From Arthrobacter sp. ZGTC131 (lineage in GTDB: Bacteria; Actinomycetota; Actinomycetes; Actinomycetales; Micrococcaceae): 64,000 nt of DNA. The notes beneath the pieces were generated by a model. It saw nothing but the letters and a program-made list of their open reading frames with translations. It searched no databases and had not been told where the DNA came from. The position numbers and the translations under genes are program-made. The DNA is taken from NCBI RefSeq assembly GCF_002929275.1, contig NZ_PJIK01000004.1, forward strand, positions 186,001-250,000. Direction: 5' to 3'. This document shows positions 57,672-64,000 of the stretch, piece by piece (within the stretch, counting starts at the first letter, position 1; every line of letters begins with the position of its first letter).

Positions 57672-59030
57672 ATGACCCTCCACGCCACTGATCCCAACGC
57701 CGCATCCGCGCACACCACCGACGCCGTGCTGGACCCCGAGGAGACTATGTCCCGGGACGAGCTCGAGGCGCTCCAGCTCAGCCGCCTGCAGCACACCGTG
57801 GCCTACGCCTACGACCGCGTGCCGCTCTACAAGCGCAAGTTCGACGACGCCGGCATCCACCCGTCGGATCTCCGGGAACTGTCAGATTTGGGCAACTTCC
57901 CCTTCACCACCAAGGACGACCTGCGCAAGGAATACCCGTTCGGAATGTTCGCCGTGCCGCAGAGCGAAGTAGCCCGCGTGCACGCCAGCTCGGGCACCAC
58001 GGGCCGGCCCACGGTGGTCGGCTACACCAAGAAGGACCTGGCCGACTGGGCCAAGCTCGTGGCCCGTTGCTTCCGCGCCTCCGGCGTCCGGCCCGGCATG
58101 AAGGTCCACAACGCCTACGGCTACGGCCTCTTCACCGGCGGCCTCGGCGCGCATGCCGGTGCCGAAGCGCTGGGCTGCACCGTGATTCCCATGTCCGGCG
58201 GCCAGACCGAGCGCCAGATTCAGCTGATCCAGGACTTCGAGCCGGACGTCATCCTTGCCACTCCCAGCTACCTGCTCACCATCGCCGACGCCATGGCGCA
58301 CATGGGCGTCGACCCCACCTCCACGTCGCTGAAGTACGCAGTGCTCGGCGCCGAGCCGTGGACGCAGGAAATGCGCCACGAGCTTGAGGTCACCATGAAC
58401 ATCAAGGCCTGCGACATCTACGGCCTGTCCGAGGTGATGGGCCCGGGCGTTGCCGGCGAATGCGTGGAAACACAGGACGGCAGCCACATCTGGGAGGACC
58501 ACTTCCGCCCGGAAATCATCGATCCGTTCAACCCCGCACCGGGCAAGGAAAATGTCCTGGCCGACGGCGAGCACGGCGAACTCGTGTTCACCTCGCTCAC
58601 CAAGGAAGCCCTGCCGATCATCCGCTACCGCACCAAGGACCTCACGCGCCTGCTCCCCGGCACCGCCCGCCCGGCCCACCGGCGGATGGGCCGCATCACC
58701 GGCCGCAGCGACGACATGATCATCCTCCGCGGCGTAAACCTCTTCCCGTCCCAGATCGAGGAAATCGCCCTCCGCATCCCCGAACTCAGCCCGCACTTCC
58801 AGCTGGTGCTCACGCGGCCCGAGGGCCAGCGGATGGACCAACTGACGGTGAAGATCGAACGCCGGGAATCCGTCCCGGCAGAGGCAACCACGACGGCGGC
58901 CCGCACCCTGCGCGAGCAGATCAAGATCCATGTGGGTTCTTCGTGCACGGTGGATGTGGTGGAGCCCGGGTCGCTTGAGCGTTCCAGCGGCAAGCTGCGC
59001 CGGATCTACGACCTGCGCCCGAAGGGGTAG
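57672..59030 (+). CDS. paaK: Phenylacetate-CoA ligase
   Basis: PaaK activates phenylacetate to phenylacetyl-CoA with ATP. This adenylate-forming enzyme of 452 residues has the P-loop-like motif ASSGTTGRPTVVGYTKKD and the AMP-binding motif DIYGLSEVMGPGVAGEC. The hinge region carries GRITGRSDDMIILRGVNLFP and the C-terminal lid SSGKLRRIYDLRP, including the catalytic Lys. An alternative in-frame ATG near 57747 is possible, but ATG 57672 fits the 9-bp spacing from paaI. It is the entry step of aerobic phenylacetate catabolism. Confidence 0.95.
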   Translation: MTLHATDPNAASAHTTDAVLDPEETMSRDELEALQLSRLQHTVAYAYDRVPLYKRKFDDAGIHPSDLRELSDLGNFPFTTKDDLRKEYPFGMFAVPQSEVARVHASSGTTGRPTVVGYTKKDLADWAKLVARCFRASGVRPGMKVHNAYGYGLFTGGLGAHAGAEALGCTVIPMSGGQTERQIQLIQDFEPDVILATPSYLLTIADAMAHMGVDPTSTSLKYAVLGAEPWTQEMRHELEVTMNIKACDIYGLSEVMGPGVAGECVETQDGSHIWEDHFRPEIIDPFNPAPGKENVLADGEHGELVFTSLTKEALPIIRYRTKDLTRLLPGTARPAHRRMGRITGRSDDMIILRGVNLFPSQIEEIALRIPELSPHFQLVLTRPEGQRMDQLTVKIERRESVPAEATTTAARTLREQIKIHVGSSCTVDVVEPGSLERSSGKLRRIYDLRPKG

Positions 59031-59119
59031 CCGGTGCCCTGCGCAGGCACGTCCGCGGCCGGTTTCCGCCAGCCACGGACGTGCCCGCGCGGCCTGACCG
59101 AACCAGGAAGCGCATGTTG

Positions 59120-59132
59120 ACCGAACGTTCAT
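59120..59132. promoter_or_regulatory. Putative PaaR operator upstream of paaR
   Basis: ACCGAACGTTCAT lies 16-28 bp before the paaR ATG and matches the sites at 57164 and 63616. Its position implies autoregulation. Confidence 0.65.
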
Positions 59133-59147
59133 GAGAAAATAGCCGGT

Positions 59148-59765
59148 ATGCCCAGCACAGCAGCAAGTACAGCAGCCCCCACCAAGCGCGGCCGCCCCGG
59201 ATACGACCAGCAATCGGTGCTGCTGATCGCCGTCGACGTCTTCAACCGCCACGGCTACGATGCCACCTCAATGGGTATCCTCGCCGAGAACCTGGGCATC
59301 TCAAAATCGGCCATCTACCACCACGTGCCGTCCAAGGGCGATCTCCTAAAGCTGGCCCTGGACCATGCACTGGGCGGTCTCGAGGCCATTCTTGACCAGC
59401 CGGGGGCCACGTCCGGGGCCGCCGACGCGCGGCTGGAGTTCGTGCTGCGCCAGACCATCGCCGTGCTGGTGGAGCGGCTGCCGTTCGTCACGCTGCTGCT
59501 GCGGCTCCGCGGAAATACGGACATCGAACGCGATGCAATGGAGCGCCGGCGGTCCTTCGACCACAAGGTGGCAGGGCTGATTTCCGCTGCCCGGGACGAG
59601 GGATCGCTCCGCCAGGACATTGACCCGCGCACCGTCACCCGGCTTCTGTTCGGCACCATCAACTCGATCGTGGAATGGTACAAGCCGGGCGGCTCGCTCT
59701 CACCGGAAAAGCTCGCAGACGACGTCATCACCATCGCGTTCGACGGCCTCCACGCGCAGCCCTGA
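59148..59765 (+). CDS. paaR: TetR-family repressor of phenylacetate genes
   Basis: This 205-residue TetR regulator has an N-terminal HTH: QQSVLLIAVDVFNRHGYDAT followed by SMGILAENLGISKSAIYHHV. The C-terminal ligand domain has the TetR_C pattern (VLVERLPFVTLLLRLRGNTD). It sits between paaK and the paaZ locus, and the same operator-like sequence precedes paaI, paaR and paaZ. In other actinobacteria PaaR is released by phenylacetyl-CoA; that ligand is inferred here. Confidence 0.88.
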   Translation: MPSTAASTAAPTKRGRPGYDQQSVLLIAVDVFNRHGYDATSMGILAENLGISKSAIYHHVPSKGDLLKLALDHALGGLEAILDQPGATSGAADARLEFVLRQTIAVLVERLPFVTLLLRLRGNTDIERDAMERRRSFDHKVAGLISAARDEGSLRQDIDPRTVTRLLFGTINSIVEWYKPGGSLSPEKLADDVITIAFDGLHAQP

Positions 59766-59909
59766 CCGTCCGGCCGCCGCTCCATTTGGCGCTGCGGGCC
59801 GGCCTGCTCAGGGCCTGCTCCGGGCCGCGACAGCTCTCGGAACATGTGGCCGTCGAAGGCCATCAATTAGGCGTTGACGCCGGCTCGCTGCCGCGCCCAC
59901 GCTAAGTGC

Positions 59910-60752
59910 ATGGCTACGAAAGTATCCGAACTCCTGCTCGGCGCATTCCCTGATCTCCGCTACGAACCCACCGCCAAAAGGGTCCGCGCCAGCCTCGACG
60001 GAAGTCCCGTCGTCGACACCCAGCGGGCGCGCCTGGTGTGGGAGCCGAAGCGGGTCACCCCGGTGTATGCCGTCCCGGAGGAGGACCTGCTGGCCAGGCT
60101 TCAGCCAGCGGTCCACGATGGGAGAGGCGACGGCCAGGGAACGGACGAGTTCCCCATTCGCATTAGACAGGACGCTCCGTCAGGGTTCGATCCGAGGACC
60201 GGCTTCCGGCGGCACACCACCCCGGGCGAAGAGCTGGACGTCGTGGCCGCGGCCTTCACCGCACCGCATGCCGCGTTCCGCCCGTCTGATCCGGACCTGG
60301 CGGGCTACGTGATCCTGGATTTCGGGGTGTTCGATTGGCTTGAGGATCACGAGGAAATCATCGGCCACCCCCGCGATCCTTTCCACCGCGTGGACGTCCG
60401 GAACACGCTGAAGCGCGTGGAGGTGACGCTCGACGGCGTGAAGCTCGCCGACACCGTGGGGGCGCAGCTGCTGTACGAAACACTACTTCCGGTCCGCTAC
60501 TACATCCCGCCCGCTGACGTCCGGCTGGACCTGCTGGAAACCAGCCTGCACCGGACCGTCTGCCCCTACAAGGGTGAGGCGAAGTACTGGAGCTACCCGG
60601 AATCGGCCCGCGGCAAGAACATCGCGTGGGCCTACGACTCCCGGTATGTGGACGCCCGGCAGATCCACGGGTTGATCTGTTTCTTCAACGAGCGCGCGGA
60701 CATCGCCGTGGACGGCGAACCGCAGGGGCACCCGGTCACGCCCTGGTCCTGA
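59910..60752 (+). CDS. DUF427 protein with two tandem domains
   Basis: This 280-residue soluble protein contains two DUF427 units. The first (about 15-135) has RVRASLDGSPVVDTQRARLV and VYAVPEEDLLARL. The second (about 150-275) has RVEVTLDGVKLADTVGAQLL, YYIPPADVRLDLLETS, then CPYKGEAKYWSY and IAWAYDSRYVDARQIHGLIC. The CPYKG motif is intact only in the second unit. The function is unknown. The ATG at 59910 gives the domain its normal start. It is probably not part of the paa regulon. Confidence 0.85.
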   Translation: MATKVSELLLGAFPDLRYEPTAKRVRASLDGSPVVDTQRARLVWEPKRVTPVYAVPEEDLLARLQPAVHDGRGDGQGTDEFPIRIRQDAPSGFDPRTGFRRHTTPGEELDVVAAAFTAPHAAFRPSDPDLAGYVILDFGVFDWLEDHEEIIGHPRDPFHRVDVRNTLKRVEVTLDGVKLADTVGAQLLYETLLPVRYYIPPADVRLDLLETSLHRTVCPYKGEAKYWSYPESARGKNIAWAYDSRYVDARQIHGLICFFNERADIAVDGEPQGHPVTPWS

Positions 60753-60798
60753 TCCCCGCGGCCCCGGCATCAGATTCAACCGTGCCGCCAAAAGCGGA

Positions 60799-60886
60799 AC
60801 CCTCTTTCACATCCCGCCGCCGTGGTCCTGACCCTCTTTCACATCCCGCCGCCGTGGTCCTGACCCTCTTTCACATCCCGCCGCCC
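60799..60886. repeat. 32-bp tandem repeat, nearly three copies
   Basis: ACCCTCTTTCACATCCCGCC begins at 60799, 60831 and 60863, exactly 32 bp apart, and the third copy is partial. The unit resembles the left arm of the adjacent terminator (AACCCTCCCTCACATT), so it may have arisen by local duplication of that arm. Confidence 0.8.
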
Positions 60887-60893
60887 AAAACCA

Positions 60894-60923
60894 AACCCTC
60901 CCTCACATTGGTGAGGAAGGGTT
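60894..60923. terminator. Hairpin between DUF427 and VOC genes
   Basis: AACCCTCCCTCAC pairs with GTGAGGAAGGGTT with one mismatch and a short loop. It lies 19 bp from the stop of the minus-strand VOC gene and can serve both convergent genes. Confidence 0.7.
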
Positions 60924-60942
60924 CGGTTGACGGCGCTGGAGA

Positions 60943-61350
60943 TCAGAGCTGGTATTCAGCCTGCGTGCCGAGCCTCTCGTGGACGCACAGAATGTTGTTC
61001 TCGGTGTCCATGAACCACGCGCACTTCTCGGCGTCGGTTGTACAGATGTGGTTCTCCGTCTTGAGATCCGGGCGGTCATAGTCCTGGAACCGAACGCCCC
61101 TGGACTCCATGTCCTGGACGGTCCGCTCGATGTCGCTGACCTCGAAACTCAATGTGGTGTGCTCGGAGTGCCTGCCGTCCCTGACAGGCATCAGCTGCAG
61201 CATGGGGCCGCCTTCACTGCCGAACAATTCGCTTCCGTCGTCCGCCACGCCGCGATGAGGGAGCCCAAGTGTTTCCGCGTAGAAACGACGTGCGCGCTCT
61301 TTGTCATCCACGGGCAGGACGGTTGTGGCTGTATTTAGTACTAGGGTCAT
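60943..61350 (-). CDS. VOC (glyoxalase/bleomycin resistance) family protein
   Basis: This 135-residue protein has two beta-alpha-beta-beta-beta modules: TTVLPVDDKERARRFYAETL with GLPHRG in the first, and EHTTLSFEVSDIERTVQDME with WFMDTENNILCVHE in the second. The terminal Glu/His residues are the usual metal ligands. GGAGGTGG before the ATG at 61350 fixes the start. The substrate is unknown. It is upstream of paaZ on the map but divergent in function. Confidence 0.85.
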   Translation of the reverse strand: MTLVLNTATTVLPVDDKERARRFYAETLGLPHRGVADDGSELFGSEGGPMLQLMPVRDGRHSEHTTLSFEVSDIERTVQDMESRGVRFQDYDRPDLKTENHICTTDAEKCAWFMDTENNILCVHERLGTQAEYQL

Positions 61351-61433
61351 TTCGCCACCTCCTACGGAGCACATTTTACGCCCGGCAGCCCGCGAAGGAT
61401 CAGGCCAAATTTGCTCCTCCTGCTCCCCTGCGC

Positions 61434-63545
61434 CTACTTTTCGACGAGGGTCAGGACGTCGTAGGTGGCCACGATCTCGTCGTTCTGGTTGGTCAGGACG
61501 GCATCCCAGGCCACCTCGCCGTACTCGTCCGTCTCGCGCGGCGTGATCTTCTTGGCCGTGAGCGTGACGCGGATGGAGTCACCTGCCGCCACGGGGGTGA
61601 TGAAGCGCAGGTTCTCCAGCCCGTAATTGGCCAGGACGGGGCCCGGAGCCGGCTCCACGAACAGCCCCGCACCCCAGGCCAGCAGCAGGTAGCCGTGGGC
61701 CACGATGCCGGGGAAGAACGGGTTGGCTTCGGCGGCTTCCTGGTTGGTGTGGGCGTAAAAGGTGTCGCCGGTGGAGTTGGCGAACGCGGTGATGTCCTCC
61801 AGTGTGACCCGGCGCAGCTCGGAGCGGACGGCGTCGCCGATGTGCAGCGTCTCCAGTGACTTCCGGAACGGGTGGGTGCCCTCCGTGTCAACGGTGAAGT
61901 TGCGGTCGGCGCCGGCGTGCCAGACGCCCGTGACGGCGGTCAGCATGTTGGGCGAACCCTGGATCGCCGTGCGCTGCATGTGGTGCATCACCGAGCGGAT
62001 GCCGCCCAGCTCTTCGCCGCCGCCGGCCCGTCCGGGTCCGCCGTGGACCAGGTGCGGCACCGGGGAGCCGTGGCCGGTGGAGCTGCGGGCGTCCTCACGG
62101 TTGAGCATCAGCACGCGGCCGTGGTGGGCCGCGATGCCGGTGACGAGTTCGCGGGCGACGTCCGGATCGTTGGTGCAGACCGAGGCGACCAGCGAGCCGC
62201 CGCCACGGGCGGCGAGCCGGACGGCGTCGGGAATGTCCTTGTACCCGATCACCGAGGACACCGGGCCGAACGCCTCCAGCGAGTGGACCTGCTCGGCCTC
62301 CGCGTCCGCCCAGCTGAGGACCACCGGGGACATGAAGGCGCCGCCGTCGACGACGCCTGTTGCGCCGTCCGCGCTGGTGACCGACGGCGAATCCAGGGTT
62401 CCGTACGCAAGCTCGCCGCCGGCGTCGAGCATGGACTGCACGGCGGCGCGGACGTCGGCGAGCTGCTCCAGCGAGGCGAGTGCGCCCATGGTGACGCCTT
62501 CGGCACGCGGATCGCCGAGCACTACGCGCTGCTCAACACGGGCCCCGATGGCGGAGATCACTGCGGGCACCAGGTCCTGTGGCACGATGGCGCGGCGGAT
62601 CGAGGTGCATTTCTGGCCCGCCTTGACGGTCATCTCGGTGACGACCGACTTGATGAAGGCATCGAACTCGGGCGTGCCTTCGACGGCATCCGGGCCGAGG
62701 ATGGCGGCGTTGAGTGAGTCGGTCTCGGACGTGAAGCGGACGCCGCCCTGGAGCACGTTGGGGTGCGACTTAAGCGACTGCGCGGTGGACGCCGAGCCCG
62801 TGAACGCCACGAGGTCGCGGTAATCCAGCACGTCCAGGAGACCGCGGACCGAGCCGGAGATGAGCTGCAGCGAACCCTTGGGCAGGATGTTGGACTCGAT
62901 GATGGCCTTCACCACGGCCGCGGCGACGTAGCCGGTGGGCGTGGCGGGCTTGACGATGGTGGGGACTCCGGCGATGAACGCGGGCGCGAGCTTTTCCAGC
63001 ATGCCCCAGACCGGGAAGTTGAAGGCGTTGATCTGCACGGCGACGCCCGGGATGCGGGTGTAGATGTGCTCGCCGGCGAACGAGCCGTCCTTGGACAGCA
63101 CCTCCATGGGCCCGTCCACCACAACCTGCGAGTTGGGGAGCTCGCGCCGGCCCTTGGAGCCGAAGGTGAACAGCACGCCGATGCCGCCGTCGATGTCGAT
63201 CATCGAGTCGATCTTGGTGGCGCCGGTCTGCGCGGAGAACGCGTAGAAGTGTTCGCGGCGGGCGTTCAGGTACTGCGCCAGCTCCTTGAGCTTGAGGGCG
63301 CGCTGGTGGAATGTGAGCTTGCCCAGTTCCGTCTGGCCGATGGTGCGGCCGTAATCCACGACGGCGGCCAGGTCCAGGCCGTCGCTGCTCACTTTCGCGA
63401 GGATCTCCCCGGTGCTCGCATCACGCACGGGTACGGCGGAAGCCGTCGAACCGGCGTCGGGCGTCCACCAGGAGTCCTGCACAAAGCTGGGCACGGTCTC
63501 AACAGTGTCCAGGGAGGGCTTGGGAGCGGTAGCGGTTGTGGTCAT
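61434..63545 (-). CDS. paaZ: Bifunctional ring-opening enzyme PaaZ
   Basis: PaaZ hydrolyses oxepin-CoA to the open-chain aldehyde and oxidises it to 3-oxo-5,6-dehydrosuberyl-CoA. At 703 residues it has a normal length. Residues 1 to about 530 form an aldehyde dehydrogenase domain with the catalytic Cys in KAGQKCTSIRRA. The C-terminal MaoC-like hydratase (about 545-700) has FYAHTNQEAAEANPFFPGIV and AHGYLLLAWGAGLFVEP, with the Asp/His-type hotdog site. The ATG at 63545 follows GGAAGGA. A PaaR-like operator lies about 70 bp upstream. Confidence 0.95.
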   Translation of the reverse strand: MTTTATAPKPSLDTVETVPSFVQDSWWTPDAGSTASAVPVRDASTGEILAKVSSDGLDLAAVVDYGRTIGQTELGKLTFHQRALKLKELAQYLNARREHFYAFSAQTGATKIDSMIDIDGGIGVLFTFGSKGRRELPNSQVVVDGPMEVLSKDGSFAGEHIYTRIPGVAVQINAFNFPVWGMLEKLAPAFIAGVPTIVKPATPTGYVAAAVVKAIIESNILPKGSLQLISGSVRGLLDVLDYRDLVAFTGSASTAQSLKSHPNVLQGGVRFTSETDSLNAAILGPDAVEGTPEFDAFIKSVVTEMTVKAGQKCTSIRRAIVPQDLVPAVISAIGARVEQRVVLGDPRAEGVTMGALASLEQLADVRAAVQSMLDAGGELAYGTLDSPSVTSADGATGVVDGGAFMSPVVLSWADAEAEQVHSLEAFGPVSSVIGYKDIPDAVRLAARGGGSLVASVCTNDPDVARELVTGIAAHHGRVLMLNREDARSSTGHGSPVPHLVHGGPGRAGGGEELGGIRSVMHHMQRTAIQGSPNMLTAVTGVWHAGADRNFTVDTEGTHPFRKSLETLHIGDAVRSELRRVTLEDITAFANSTGDTFYAHTNQEAAEANPFFPGIVAHGYLLLAWGAGLFVEPAPGPVLANYGLENLRFITPVAAGDSIRVTLTAKKITPRETDEYGEVAWDAVLTNQNDEIVATYDVLTLVEK

Positions 63546-63615
63546 CGTTGACGGGTCCTTCCAACGCGGAACAAAGAAATCCGGGCGATCCGGCAAACCG
63601 GCCAGCGCATTACTG

Positions 63616-63629
63616 ACCGTCCGTTCGGT
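63616..63629. promoter_or_regulatory. Putative PaaR operator between paaZ and thioesterase gene
   Basis: ACCGTCCGTTCGGT is the most symmetric of the three related sites and lies between the divergent paaZ and thioesterase genes, where it could control both. Confidence 0.65.
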
Positions 63630-63729
63630 AATATGTCTACAGTACATGAATGTGTCCTGCTGCACACTAGGAGCGGAGCACACCGGCCGGGCCACCTGCC
63701 GCGTTCCCACACTGTTCTGAGGAGACCCT

Positions 63730-64000
63730 ATGACGCCCGAGTCCCGCGAAGCCGAGCTGAAAACCAAACAACCTGAGCTGTGGAAGATCACCCTGGGTGA
63801 ACTCGACGAGAAGATGGGCGTGAAGATTCTCGAGGAATCCGTCGAGCGCGTCGTGGCCACCATGCCCGTGGAAGGGAACCGGCAGTCCTTCGGCCTGCTG
63901 CACGGCGGCGCCTCCCTGGCCGTGGGCGAGGCCGTGGGGTCATGGGCGGCGGTGATCCATGCGAGCACGCTGGGCAAGACGGCCGTAGGCGTTGACGTCT
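63730..64000 (+). CDS. Hotdog-fold thioesterase, 3' end beyond window
   Basis: The first 90 codons are visible. After a charged N-terminus (PESREAELKTKQPELWKITL) come EKMGVKILEESVERVVATMP and the PaaI-type active helix GLLHGGASLAVGEAVGSWAA, where Glu replaces the Asp of the paaI product at 57201. This is the acyl-CoA thioesterase group related to 1,4-dihydroxy-2-naphthoyl-CoA thioesterases. GAGGAGA precedes the ATG. The divergent position next to paaZ and a PaaR-like site suggests a link with phenylacetate catabolism. Confidence 0.8.
   Translation, partial: MTPESREAELKTKQPELWKITLGELDEKMGVKILEESVERVVATMPVEGNRQSFGLLHGGASLAVGEAVGSWAAVIHASTLGKTAVGVDV

Noticed and set aside
57882-59252. Minus-strand open frame of 456 residues opposite paaK
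   Set aside because: Antisense shadow of paaK. It crosses the paaK-paaR promoter and has no recognisable domain.
60799-60886. CRISPR-like 32-bp repeats
   Set aside because: The units are direct head-to-tail copies without spacers and only about three in number.

Overview
The window is high-GC actinobacterial DNA with short intergenic gaps, frequent GTG starts and many 1-26 bp gene overlaps. Several features point to the Micrococcaceae (Arthrobacter/Pseudarthrobacter group): a single-cysteine, mycothiol-type arsenate reductase, an actinobacterial phenylacetate module with a TetR-type regulator, a DtxR-type iron box, DUF2231/DUF4383/DUF2382 proteins and long perfect intergenic palindromes. The genus is an inference from gene content, not a computed placement.

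Layout. 1-5.7 kb: 3' part of an LCP-family cell-wall ligase, then the phosphate operon pstSCAB followed at 8 bp by an unusual winged-helix response-regulator-like gene. 5.7-12.7 kb: an arsenic island with two opposed arms. The minus arm holds an ArsR-phosphatase fusion, arsC, a 19-residue six-cysteine peptide, an ArsO-like flavoprotein, a second arsC with a helical N-terminal extension and a mycothiol-type arsC. The plus arm holds aquaglyceroporin, arsR, arsC and thioredoxin reductase. No ArsB or Acr3 efflux pump is present, so a channel may release arsenite. 12.7-22.3 kb: mostly secreted or poorly known proteins (lipoprotein, duplicated VCBS-like protein, Ig-like protein, DUF2231 membrane protein, GNAT, a 23-residue repeat protein) and an FAD monooxygenase. 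22.5-27.8 kb: a PRC-barrel/DUF2382 stress protein and a complete iron-siderophore ABC importer under a DtxR-like box. 27.9-37.4 kb: two CNNM/CBS membrane proteins, a histidine phosphatase, NAD(P)H-hydrate dehydratase, a sugar-binding lipoprotein, a Zn-ribbon protein, DUF4383 and a lone cytochrome c oxidase subunit I. 37.4-45.3 kb: a small STAS-like gene, oligopeptidase B, an Ala-rich repeat protein paired with a large M50-type membrane metallopeptidase, and a methyltransferase. 45.3-50.9 kb: a signalling island with a histidine kinase, two related STAS-like proteins, a TPR protein and a GGDEF-EAL protein, with a 49-residue secreted peptide encoded divergently. 51-55 kb: GNAT and ackA-pta. 55-64 kb: two CPBP membrane proteins, then the phenylacetate genes paaI, paaK, paaR and paaZ with a second hotdog thioesterase at the window edge. 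Three matching putative PaaR operators tie the last group together.

The three most interesting candidates are the six-cysteine micropeptide inside the efflux-less arsenic island (8381-8440), the secreted peptide/TPR/STAS/c-di-GMP module (45.3-50.9 kb), and the Ala-rich protein/M50 peptidase pair (41.0-44.3 kb). No tRNA, rRNA, CRISPR array, insertion sequence or phage gene was seen.
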